64,000 nucleotides of DNA from Anaeramoeba flamelloides (taxonomy: Eukaryota > Metamonada > Anaeramoebidae). The translations under genes and the position numbers were made by a program. The notes under the pieces are model-generated. The model ran no database searches. It saw only the letters and a list, made by a program, of their open reading frames with translations, and was not told where the DNA came from. The stretch is taken from NCBI GenBank assembly GCA_027625915.1, contig JANTQA010000023.1, forward strand, positions 22,382,001 through 22,446,000, given 5' to 3'. Positions 48,643-59,364 of the stretch are shown piece by piece; positions within the stretch are counted from its first letter, which is position 1, and each line of letters starts with the position of its first letter.

Positions 48643-49351
48643 TAAACTCTGTTTCAGTCAAGGGGGCCCAACGTTTTTTTCAAATATCAATTATTTTATA
48701 TAATTGACCTTTGAAGAACAAATAAGAAATAAACAGAATAATACACCTCAAAGAAATGTTGATACATGTATGAAAGAAAACTAATTAATCAATAACTTTT
48801 CTTAAAAATTGAAAAACTCAAATTCTTAGGGCCCTATTGAGAAAAACAAGGATGTTCGTTTTGAACTTCTACTGGTATTTGAATAATAAATATCAAACAT
48901 TTTTCACTTCATTTTCCATAATTTTCTTTTAGAAATTAAGCCCCCAAACAAAGTCTGTTGGTATTTGTGTTCTCTATTTGAAAAAGGAAATGAAAATGAA
49001 GTGAAAATTTTTCACATTTATTAAACAAATATCAAGATCAAAGATCGAATTGAATTGCCATAGAAATCAATAAATTTCTCAACAATCTTTACATGGTTTC
49101 AATGACCTTAGAATAACACGTTTTTACCAAGTGACTATTGATCTTGCAATAAAAAAATTTTTTTGCAACTAAATGACATTTTTAAAAAAAAAATCGAAAA
49201 AAAAAAACAAAAATGTGTAGAAATGTGAAAAAATAATTTCAATTTTGAAAATTTCCAAAATAAAATTTTTCTTCTAATATCTATGCAAACCCTTAAAACA
49301 CATGTATTATATCATTACAATTGGGCCCCTTTGACTGAAAAATAGTTTATA
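48643..49351. mobile_element. Family C TIR element, copy C5
   Basis: Left TAAACTCTGTTTCAGTCAAG then GGGGCCCA; right TGGGCCCCTTTGACTGAAAA then ATAGTTTATA. It is the reverse complement of C1 with few differences across about 700 bp. Its right end abuts D3. Confidence 0.85.
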
Positions 49352-49874
49352 TTCTCAAAATTTAGACACAGTTTAAACAGTGGAAAGACCATCATTACTG
49401 CACTTTAAATTCAATTTGGATAGAATTTTGATTTTACAAACTATTACATTCTTTGTCTTTTTTATTTTGTTTTCATTTCCTTTTTTGCAGTTACATAATC
49501 TGTTTCCTTAGATCTGGTATTTTTTTCGATGCCGATAGAAGGTTAGTGTTGAATTTTTTAAATTGAAAATCACATTCAATTGGTTGATGATATCTTAACA
49601 TTTGATCGATCAAAAATTGTTGTTGAAATTTCAACAAATTAACCAATATAATTTTTTGTTCCGCTCGTTTCATTATTTTGGACACACCTGTTTTTATTTT
49701 TGAGTTTTATATTTTTTTTCTTTTATTTGGATGAAAATGATTACTTATGAAAATATTAATACTGGGTAACTTAAATGTAGATTTATATTAGTTTTAGAAA
49801 AATACAATAAATTGGGTTTTTTTTAGACTATTTTTGATTTTGGGTGTGTACAAATTTTTGGAATGGGGTTTATT
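49345..49874. mobile_element. Family D TIR element, copy D3
   Basis: Starts at the shared GTTTATATTCTCAAAATTTA then GACACAG and ends TTTTTGGAATGGGGTTTA. It is the reverse complement of D4 (60679-61210) with modest differences. It contains the inner motif TTTTGGACACACC. Confidence 0.75.
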
Positions 49875-50386
49875 ATTGAATTTAAAAACACAAAAATTCA
49901 TTTGTTCGAGATTTAAAAATAATTATAAAAAAAATAAAATTATTTTGATCCATTATTGATTTATTTAATATTTATAAAGTTTTCAATTATTATTTTTGAA
50001 TGAAGTTTCAAAGTTTAAATATAGTATTTAATAATGTTGAAAATTTTATTTAAGAACAATTTTGAAAATTTAAAAGTATTAGGCCATTATTTTTTGAATT
50101 TCTTTTTTTTAATATTTGTTGTTTTTATTTTATCAACAAAATTAATTCGACATTATTAAGATAATATATAATTTTGAGGGTTTGGAAAAATCTATGACAA
50201 AGATTATTTAAAAAAAAAAAAAAAAAAGAAAAAGTAAATAAAGAAGAGAAAGAGAAACAAAATGATGAAAGTATAAGAAATAAGTAAAATAAATTAAATA
50301 TTCTTATTTGTAAATATTAGCTAATCTCTACTGTGTATGTGTGTATGTATATATATATAAAAGATATCTCGATATTATGGGATTGA
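49875..50386. other. Intergenic, AT-rich with TG/TA microsatellite
   Basis: The end holds a TGTGTATGTGTGTATGTATA then (TA)n tract at 50330-50360, just 3' of the minus-strand gene. Nothing else is recognised. Confidence 0.5.
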
Positions 50387-51309
50387 TTAAAGGAAAATTT
50401 CAAGTTCTGTCCATGAAATATTTTCTTTTTCTTCAATGTCGTCTCGTTGATAAAATTTGAAAAGCAGAGAGGCATTTTTGTTATTTTCTTGGTTTCTTCT
50501 TTTTCTCCCTAAAAGTTTATTTATGGCATCTTTATCTCTTTCTTCTTTATCTTCAAAGTTTAATCTTTTTGAAGAATTTTTACAGAAAAAGATTGGGCCT
50601 TCAGGACGAATTGTATTTAGCATTTCCTTTCCAATTTTAATTGTTTCTGACAGATCATTAGCATCTTTCACGAACATTTGGAGAACGACTGATTCGTCTT
50701 CTTGCATATCAAAGGTCAAATTACTTTGGAATTGGATCATTTCACCAAAGGACTTTTTTTTGCCAACAAAGGACTGTAATACGGTTCTCCAAATGAAGTC
50801 GTAGTTTTCAAATGTGAAATAATGGTACCAAAAGCCGCCTTTCTCAGATTCTTCAATTTCTGCGCCATCATCTGGATCCTCTAAAGTCTTCCAAAAGGAC
50901 ATTTTAGAATGATCCAATTTTGATAAATTCATATTCATTAACTCCATATGGGATTTCTCCATAAATTCGTCATCAAAGAGAGTTAAATATCTTTTTTCTC
51001 CCATAAATTTTGGATCGGTTTCAATCATTTTAATTCGACTACCTTTATTCTTGTTTAAATCTCCGCTTTTGACTTCCTTTTTTTCTTTAATTTCTTCGAT
51101 TTCTTCGATTTCTTTAATTTCTTCAATTTCTTCAATATCTGATGAAAGTTCTTCAATACCGGAAGAAAGTTCCTCAATTTCGTTTTCTTCATTGTTTGTT
51201 TCCTTTTTTTTAATTTCTTCCTTTTTTTCAGTTTGTTTTGTTTCTTGGATTTCTTCTTCTTCGGAGGATAATACTTCAGTGATTCCTGAATTGAATGTTG
51301 TTTCATTGT
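50387..51309 (-). CDS. Unrecognised protein, 3' exon with acidic linker
   Basis: On the minus strand the frame ending at 50387 has its first Met at 51028 (213 residues), but it stays open upstream to about 51325 through an acidic Glu/Ile/Ser stretch (EIEELSSGIEELSSDIEEIE). An acceptor-like AAATTAATAG lies just before 51309, so an upstream exon is likely and is not found. The region from Met 51028 is well-mixed sequence with Trp and aromatic residues (FWKTLEDPDDG, GGFWYHYFTFENYDFIWR, SVVLQMFVKDANDL, LLFKFYQRDD), suggesting a folded domain. I do not recognise the family. If translation starts at 51028 the acidic part is 5' leader, but its codon-like periodic composition argues for coding. Confidence 0.65.
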
Positions 51310-52416
51310 CTATTAATTTTTGTTAATATATCATTATGGATATGTTGTGTTTTTTTTTTTTTTTTTTTAATATTAAAATTGAATGATGTAAGTTTAGAGA
51401 GTTTGCAAGTGGATTCAAGAAAAGTGGTTTTTGAATAAAGAAATCAAAATAAAACAATATTATTAGAGTTCAAATTTAAATTCCAAAGGAATGTAATTTT
51501 TTTATTAGATTTTTAAAATTATATTAAATCTCTCAAAATGGGTTTTTTTAGATAATTCTATCGTTGACTTAGAATTGAATTATTTTTAATACCACTGTCA
51601 TTTTCCAATTCAGAAATGAAAATTTTTTAGTTCAATTTTCCAATAGTGCTTCTTTGCAACGAGTCGAAGAAACAGGGCTTTTTCAAAAATCAATTAATAA
51701 CAAAAATTTTGTTCGATTGATTTGGATCTTCCTTATTAAACTTTTGAGCTTGAAGGAAAATTCAATTATTTTTTATAAAATAATGTTTTTGATATAACTA
51801 ATTTTCTTTTGAATTCATTCATAACTCGGAAAATTTTTTCAAAAAAAAAAATCTCTAAATTTTGTACTTTTGAAATACACTCAAATAATAAACATTACTG
51901 ATAAATTCAAATAAATTTAATAAAATTTTTAGTTCAATTTCCGATTTTGTAATCTCAAATATCTCAACTTTTATAACAACTCAAGAGAAAGAGAAAGAAT
52001 ATTTTTGAAGTAGAACCAATTTATTAAAGTTTTTTAACATTTAAAAGAATAAAATGCTTTGTTCAAAGCTTGTGTAAAAAAATTCTTAAAATGGAAAATG
52101 AAGTGAAAATTTCCAGATATTTATTGGAATTTATCAGTATTATACATAACAATTTTGAAAAGGGATTACAACTTTATTAGATATTAATGGGGATTGAAAA
52201 AAAAAATGAAAATTTTTAGTAATAATTTTTAATGTTTTTGAAGATCACAAACAAATAGAATTAATTTTTAAAAAATCTAGTGTGTACTGTTTTTAAAGAA
52301 AATTTAACCTGAAGAACAATAGAAACTCTTTTCCAATATTATCTCTATTTTGGGTTTTAAAAATAAATTTGAGTAAATTAAAGAGTCTTTATCAAGATTT
52401 TGTTTTTTTTTTATTT

Positions 52417-52494
52417 TCATCGGAAAATCCTTTTATGAATTAATCAAGAAAATTTCAATTTACTTTTTCAGAATTAAAGGATTTTCCGATTGAA
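52417..52494. repeat. 78-bp hairpin
   Basis: Arms TTCATCGGAAAATCCTTTTA and TTAAAGGATTTTCCGATTGA around a loop of about 36 nt. Confidence 0.65.
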
Positions 52495-53064
52495 AGGAAA
52501 AAAAAAAAAAATGTTTGTGTGTGTTTGAAAAAGTGCCTCTTTGATCTGAAATCCAAAGAGGTGTTGTTAAAAGTGTTGTATCTAAAAAAACGTAATTTTT
52601 AACATTTTTTAGAACATTTTTGGTGAAACAAATTTTTTTTTCGATTTTGCCTTTTTCTCAAATCGAAAAATTAAGTAATAATACCCCCAAAAAAACAAAT
52701 TGTGGTTTGAAACAAACCAAACTGAAAAAAAAAACAAAGATTGGAAATTTAAAAAAAAAACTAAATTCAAAACTTTAATACAGTTAATTATAACAGTAAA
52801 AATGGTGATTATTGATAGGGCATGTCAAGGAATAAATGATTATTTATTGAAAAATAAGCACTTTTCTTGGAAATGATGTGCTTTGTTTTTTTTTAAAAAA
52901 TATTAATTCATTGCAAAGATTATTTTTAGATTGCTGATTAAGGAAACAATTCTTAATGTTGATTTTTTTGTTTGAATTGCTAAAAGATTTAAGTTTTGGA
53001 AACATTTTTTTTAAAATGACTCTATAACGCAGGGTTGTTTGATATTGTGGAATACAAAATACCA

Positions 53065-54191
53065 CCAATTTATTCAAATTGTTCAGATTTCATAAATAAC
53101 AAATCATAATTTGAAAGAAAATAAATACTTGAAGCAAATAATTTCTTTCGACCTGATGAAAGAAAATAAATATTTTAGGGTCCAGACACTAATCGTGGAT
53201 TTTCTACATACTCAAGGAGTGAATTGATACCAAAAAGGGGTATTGTTAAATTGCCCTTCTTTTGATAAAAATTCAAATAACAAAAAAAAAATTAGATTGG
53301 ATCTTTTTAGACAAAAAATTCAAAAATTCAAAAAAAGTTAAAAAGTGTTCTCAATTCCAAAAAATCCAAATTTTAAAATAAAAATTACTTGTTACTTTTT
53401 TTAAAATTTCCAAAGAGTTGAATTTCTTCAATTTAAAACAAATTGTTTTCTAAAAGTACACAATCAATTTTATTCGATTGAATCTAATTTGTGGTTATTT
53501 TGTAATCCCTCTAAATTTGACAAAGTAAGTATTTTGTAACATTCTTGAGATAAAAATAGCTCATTTTAGAAATGAAAGAAATGAAAAAAAAAATCTTCTG
53601 AGATCTCAAAAAGAGCCAAAGAGGGATAATTTGAAATTAACACAGTTGTTTTCAAAATGATATTTCAGAACCATTTCAAATTGAAAATTGAGTGTAAAAG
53701 TTTGTCGGATTTTTTCCAAAAATGACCTAGTTTTTGATTGTTGATTTTTGGAGATCGATCATACTTCACATGTTGGTTCGTTTTTGATTGTTTTTAGGCA
53801 CTTATAAAAATTACAAATTTTTTTTAATCCATTTCAAAAAAATTATTTTTTACCTTAATGACTTGACCCTTAGGGATGGAATTTTTTTCCACTTGAAGAA
53901 AGAGAATAAATGCTAAAAGCAAACAATTTCTTTTATCATGATTAAAAAAAATTTGTAAAATTCCATGAATTGCACTTTTAAATGTGTCTTTTGACTATCT
54001 CTCATTTCGGTTCAAATTACAGAAATGATCTAATGAAGAAAATTTATAAAACGATCTTTTGGTAGAATTGAAATGCTTGAACCAATTTTTTTTTACAACA
54101 CAACGCAAGAAATTATTAACTTTAAGAATCTATTTTTTTTTTCAAGTTATGATTTGTTAATTAAGAAATCTGAACAATTTGAATAAATTGG
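53065..54191. mobile_element. 1.1 kb inverted-repeat element H (putative)
   Basis: CCAATTTATTCAAATTGTTC then AGATTTC at the left is exactly mirrored by GAAATCTGAACAATTTGAAT then AAATTGG at the right, and the similarity continues inward (AACAAATCATAATTTGAAAG against TTTCAAGTTATGATTTGTTA). No coding frame. Could be a TIR element or an inverted duplication. Confidence 0.55.
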
Positions 54192-54756
54192 CTGTAAGGT
54201 TTTGCTCTTTTGGGTAAAAAGGTGAGAAAATTAAATTAGAAACAAACAGCAATTTGATACTGATAAATTCAAAGAAATATCAGAAAAATTTTAATTCATT
54301 TTCGATTTGATAAATTTTTTTACAAAAGTTTTGATTAATACATTATATACATTTAAATGTGAAGAAACTTTGTAAAATTTGCTTGAATTCCAAAAGATTC
54401 TTTCTCTTGAGTTGTTTTATTTGTTGAGTTAATTGATTTCAAAAATGGAAATTGAACAAAAAATTTAATAAAATAAATTTGAATTTATCAGTAAAAGTAC
54501 GTTATAAAAGTTTTCAAAAAGGTGTTACTCAAATCCAATCAAAAGAGTGAAACACAAGGGGTTGAGCAAGTCTTTTGAAAACAATTAATCCTCAATTTTT
54601 AAAAACAGTTGTCACAAAGCTTAATGTTGTTTTTAATCTTAATCTTGGTATGAAAATTATGAGTTTAAACAAACTAGACAAAGAATTTTTTTGTTTTTGT
54701 TTACAAGATGGTTGTGAATATTTTTCATAAAATAAAAGGATTCCCCTTTCTTTGAA

Positions 54757-55431
54757 TCATATTAATTGAGAAAAAAAATTTTTTTTTTTTTTTTTCTTTT
54801 GAGAAACAACAGAAAAATTCGGAAAATCTGATTGGAAAGTAGAAGTATGCCACTCAACAAGTGCTAAAAGGAAAATCTGAAAAAGAAAAAGAAACAAACT
54901 TTCTTGTGTCTGAAATTGTGTTCTTTGAGTGGTATTCATTCTTCTCATTCCTCCCATTCCGCCCATTCCACCCATTCCACCCATTCTCATTCCGCCGCCC
55001 ATTAGCAAAGAAATTAAATCAATTCCTCCTCCCATTCCACCCATTCCACCCATTCCACCCATTCCTCCCCTGCTGTAAGTACTGTAACCTGATCCATATC
55101 CAGTTTGTTCTTCTTCAGAAGTTGATTCTGTTTCACTTCCAGATCCTTCGTCAGCATTATCTGCATTGTCTGCATTATCTGCATTCTCTCCTTCTTTTTT
55201 TTTTTTCTTTTTTTTTTTTCGAGTTGTTGTTGTTCTCATCCCAGTCCTTCTTCCCCACATTTCATCAATTCTTGTCTGCTGCAAGGACTCGCTAATCATT
55301 TGAATATTTTCTCGTGAACTCAGAAATTCAATGGTTTGTTGAAGATCATCATCATTCAATTGAAGTGCAGACTCTAAAATTTTTTTAGGGATGTGGGAGT
55401 GTGTTTCTAAAAGGGACTCTAAATTCGTCAT
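54757..55431 (-). CDS. UBA/CUE-like protein with Met-Gly repeats
   Basis: A 224-codon frame. Residues 1-45 (LESLLETHSHIPKKILESAL, then DDLQQTIEFLSS) have the IPxxxLxxALxxNxxDLxxTIxFL pattern of UBA/CUE three-helix ubiquitin-binding domains. After this come a Lys run, NAD repeats, a Ser/Glu acidic part and two blocks of GGM repeats around IDLISLLMGGG. This layout suggests a ubiquitin-linked or chaperone-adaptor role, which is inference. The tail after TQRTQFQTQES is odd: it reads LFLFLFQIFLLALVEW, either a hydrophobic tail or read-through of a 23-nt GT-AG segment (GTTTGT to TTTTTCAG), after which the protein would end in NFPFSTC. Met 55431 is the first in frame, 14 nt after a CCATTTTTTTTATTA motif. 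Confidence 0.7.
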   Translation of the reverse strand: MTNLESLLETHSHIPKKILESALQLNDDDLQQTIEFLSSRENIQMISESLQQTRIDEMWGRRTGMRTTTTRKKKKKKKKEGENADNADNADNADEGSGSETESTSEEEQTGYGSGYSTYSRGGMGGMGGMGGMGGGIDLISLLMGGGMRMGGMGGMGGMGGMRRMNTTQRTQFQTQESLFLFLFQIFLLALVEWHTSTFQSDFPNFSVVSQKKKKKKNFFSQLI

Positions 55432-56440
55432 TTAATAAAGACTTTAATAAAAAAAATGGTTTGGAATTTTTTTTTTTTTGCAATTGAAAAGAAAGAGGAA
55501 TTCAGAAAAAAAAGAAGAGTAGCGAATTCCCTACTTTCCTTTTGTAATTCCGAACTCTTTTTTTTCGAAATAATAAAGTAAATAAATAATTACTAAATCT
55601 ATTCTTTTGGAAATTTTATTCTCCTAGAAAGAAAGTTTTGCTTTGGAAACTTCAAAAACTATTGTTTAATTTACTCAAATAAGAGAATTAATAAAAAAAA
55701 TTATTCTCTCAAATACTGTTTTATTCAAAATGATGTAAAACAATTATCAGTTTGATAACTCTCCTTTTTTACTTTTGCTCACCCATATTCAAAACACTTT
55801 GCTTCTTAAATAGTATTTCGAAAAACAACATTTTTTGAAGAGGCTTATTTGCTTTGGGATCGCTAATAATCTTGATTGAAAAAAGTGTTTAAAAATAATT
55901 AATCAAAATTAAGCAATTAATTCCTAAAATAATATCAAAAGATATTGTTGGTTGTTAGTTTCAATTTAGTTGATGGCTTGATCGAACCTTTACCTTGACA
56001 ATAAGAATCGGTGAGGTACTAACCTTAATTCTAAATTTCTTTCGTATATGATTCAACCGTGAATAAAAAGTTCATGAGGATAATTCAAACCTTGAAATAT
56101 TCTATTGTTTTAATTCATCTTCTCGGGAGAAGTTGGTCAATAGCAAATTGGTCATATATTTCCAAAAAATGTTTCTCAACAACACTCCAATCATCTAATT
56201 GCACTATATCTCAGAAGGACATTAAAATAATATCTTTTTAAAAACATTTTTTTTTTAACTGTCGATTGATGTTGATGTAAATATGGTCAACCCCGTAAAA
56301 AATTTAAGATCTCAATTGAACTTCAGGTCCTGTTGTTGGAAATTTCTTTTTTATATATAAATGAGAAACCTAACTAATCAAGCAAATCTTCCATTTCCTG
56401 AAGATTTTTTCAATTCCAAGTACAATACAACAAATACATA

Positions 56441-56641
56441 TACAGTCAGTCCCACTTTTAAGACAAAAACTTTCAACGAAATTTAAGGCAAAGGATAAAA
56501 ATCTCAATTAAGGCACAAAATTAAAATTCTAGTAAAATGATTTGTGAAAAAAAAATTCCAAAAAATGTGACTTAATTTGAGTTTTTTATTGTGCCTCAAA
56601 TTTCGTTGAAAGTTTGTATCTTAAAAGAGGAACTCACTCTA
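56441..56641. mobile_element. Family A MITE, copy A4
   Basis: Left TACAGTCAGTCCCACTTTTA; right TTAAAAGAGGAACTCACTCT then ATA. Same foldback body as A3 (AACTTTCAACGAAATTTAAG), with more differences in the outer ends. Confidence 0.8.
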
Positions 56642-58004
56642 TATTAAACCCCATTTCATAAATAAATTTGAAAAAAAAAAACAAATGAAAGATCTCAATT
56701 TACATTGTTGCTGTAGTTGGGAAATTTCAACCATTGAATAAAGGAAACCAAACAATAGAGGTAGATCTTGGATTTCCTCAAGATTTTCCAAATTCCAAAA
56801 AAAAAAAAAATAGAACAAATATCTATATACTAAATACATCCAAGGTAAGCACATAATAATAAATTGTATGTTTAAATGTTAAATGATTTTGTATTATATT
56901 TAATCAATCTTTTTGTGAATTTTTAATGATTATACTGTGTCAATTTTATTTTTTTCTTTTTGTTTTTAATTTATCTGAAATCTGACCAAAGCTTTTTTAA
57001 ATAAAAAAACAAAAATCTTCTTTTTTAAAATTATAAAAATGTTCTTATTGTTCAAATTCATTCTTGAATTTATTAAAAAAAAGTTTTTTTTTGGTTTTAA
57101 ATACAATAATTTGTATTGAAATTTTGATTTAAAGATCCCTTTTTGTGGAAACATATACCACTTTAAAAACAACCTCTTCGAGGGAAAATTTCCATTCTTT
57201 TTAGTTAAATCATTTACTTGACATAATTGTGCTTTTTAAATAACAGATTAAAATAAAATATTTCACAAAAAGTTCAACATAAAATTTAATCCAAAGATTA
57301 TTTATACTTCTCGGTTTTTTTTTATCCAACTTATATTGCCCCTTTTTGTGTTAAATGTAAAGTCAATTGGTAGAGGGGCATTGTACAATAAATCAACATG
57401 TTCACCGGTTCACTGATTTTCGATTACATTAGAAAATAAATAGATTAATTTTTCTGGTAGTTTTCGTTAATTTTTGTTATTAAATTAGTTTGTTAAACAA
57501 TAAATTTAGAAGATTATTTTTAAACCTAAAAAAAAAATACCATAATAGATTGTTGAGATAAGAACAAAAGACCAACTATTTAACATTTTCAAATGCAGAT
57601 GAAACAAAAACATTTATCATTCTATTATAGCATTTAATTTTATTTCTGAAAAAAAAATTAATAGTATCGTCAAAATAAAGCGTGCAAAAAAATTAAATAC
57701 TGTGTTTCATAATAACAAGCGTGTTTTTTTGTTATAGAAGACATATACATTAACCAATCAAAGAAACTGATAACCAACCCTAAAAAAATATGATATTGGT
57801 TTCTTAAAGTTCTATTATTTAAAAAGAAATTCTCAAAATGAAAGATCAAATTGCAAAATTTATCTCAGAAAATAGAGTAAATTTTTTAAAGAAAATTATT
57901 ATCTCAAAAATACTAAAAAAATTCAAAAAAATTGAGAATATTATGAAAAATTTCCAACTATTTGCAGGAATAATTTAAAAACTACTGACACATAACCTGA
58001 CCTT

Positions 58005-58140
58005 TACGATCAAAATTGATTTGAACTTTGGTTTACTATTTGGTAGTAGATTGGATGTTGCCTTGGAATAAGAAGAAAAAAAAGCACGGATAATATTTTG
58101 AAATAGGGATTATAGTCGTTGTACACGCATTATTTTGATA
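58005..58140. repeat. Block shared with 11088-11220, upstream of eL22
   Basis: ATCAAAATTGATTTGAACTT, GTTGCCTTGGAATAAGAAGA and ATTTTGAAATAGGGATTATA keep the order and spacing seen at 11088-11220. It lies about 360 bp before the eL22 ATG. Confidence 0.65.
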
Positions 58141-58449
58141 ACTATAAATTGTTTTTCAACGGGTACTTTGACCACTAAAAAGCCATGAGATACAGCCAAA
58201 GTAATAAATTGTGTTTTCTAATCTTCTTCGAAATTACAAAAAGTGAAAATTTTGACTTACGGTTGCTACTCCCTTAAGAATTAATAAAAAGTTATCAGTT
58301 ATTTTTCCATTGCACTTGGAATGAATGAAAAAATCCATAATGATTCTCTGTAATTTACCACTATAAGCTACACACCACAAATCCGAATTAGGTCTAGATT
58401 CAACACAATAGTCTTTAATAATCGAACTATAATTTTTCTCCTGTAATTC

Positions 58450-58469
58450 TCATTTTTTTTATTATTTTT
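58450..58469 (+). promoter_or_regulatory. Putative initiator-like motif of eL22
   Basis: TCATTTTTTTTATTATTTTT lies about 30-49 nt before the ATG at 58499, comparable to HOP2 and the coiled-coil gene. Confidence 0.35.
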
Positions 58470-58498
58470 AGAGTTTTTCAGACTTCATAATTATTAGA

Positions 58499-59364
58499 AT
58501 GGGTAAATTAGCTAGAGTAAAAATTAATTCTTCTTGTTTCTTAATTTTTTCAAGAAAAGACAAAGTCAACTCAAGGGGTCTTGTTCTTTTTTTAAAATTT
58601 TTTGTTTTATTAAAATAAAAACCAAACCAAAACCATCCAAAAGAAAGCACAAAAAAGAAGAGAAACTGCCAACAAAATCAGAAAGAGAAGATTAAAAAAC
58701 AAACAAAAAAAACTTGAATCTAAAAAAAAAACAGGAAAAGTAACTTTCACAATTGACTGTACCAAACCTGTTGAAGATGGGATTATGGACGCTGCACAAT
58801 TCGTAAATATTCCTTTTTATTTTTTATTTTTTATTTTTTCAAACAGCAAAGAATTAACACTGATCTTTTTAAACACTCTCGTGTGCAAAATGAAAAAACT
58901 CCTGACCGATCGATGACATTTAATTTTTTTTTTTTTTTTTTTGATACTTTTTGCTTTTCTTTTTTTTCTTTTACTTTTTTTTTTTTTTTTTTTTTCAAAT
59001 CTAATAAAACACAAATTGATCTTGTCTTGTGGATTTAATGCTCCAACCAAAGGAAAACTTTTTAAATGACAAAATCAAAGTTGGAGGAAGAGCAGGTATG
59101 TTAGGAGACAAAGTTAAAATCACACGAGAAAATGCCAAGATCCATATCACTGTTGTTCAGCCATTTTCAAAAAGATACTTAAAATATCTTACCAAAAAGT
59201 ATTTAAAAGCAAACCAAATCAGAGACTACTTAAGACCTGTTGCAGACTCAAAAGAATCCTACGAACTCAGATACTTTAACATTCATGGAGATGATGATAA
59301 TGAAGAGTCAGGATCTGAATCTGATGGAAGTGAATCAGATGAATCTGAAGAAGATGAAGATTAA
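58499..59364 (+). CDS. RPL22: 60S ribosomal protein eL22
   Basis: Exon 2 ends at 58802 and exon 3 is 59053-59364. Exon 2 encodes [20 protein letters not shown] and exon 3 encodes [52 protein letters not shown] and an acidic tail, all diagnostic for eL22 (human [40 protein letters not shown]). The first exon is tiny: ATG at 58499 followed either by ATGG|GTAAAT joined to AAAG|CACAAA at 58648 (M-A-Q-K, 156 residues) or by ATG...AGA|GTAAAA joined at 58644 (MGKLAR-K, 162 residues). Intron 2 is 58803-59052 (250 bp, GTAAAT to CCAAAG). The Lys/Arg-rich start is about 25 residues longer than in human. A TCATTTTTTTTATTATTTTT motif lies at 58450-58469. Confidence 0.92.

Larger units (their letters stand above)
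51310..54756. other. Intergenic, inverted repeats
   Basis: It should contain the missing upstream exon(s) of the minus-strand gene at 50387, but none is definable. It contains a short hairpin (52417-52494) and a long inverted-repeat pair (53065-54191). The stretches 51880-52170 and 54250-54420 resemble parts of 63100-63240. Confidence 0.5.
55432..58498. other. Divergent intergenic region, repeats
   Basis: It lies between the minus-strand UBA gene and the plus-strand eL22 gene, so both promoters must lie here. Contains family A copy A4 (56441-56641), a flanking duplication (56284-56440 against 56645-56830) and the block 58005-58140 shared with 11088-11220. The open frame 56059-56241 has no recognisable homology. 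Confidence 0.5.

Noticed and set aside
56059-56241. 60-codon open frame upstream of family A copy A4
   Set aside because: Short, no family resemblance, no upstream signal; probably chance.
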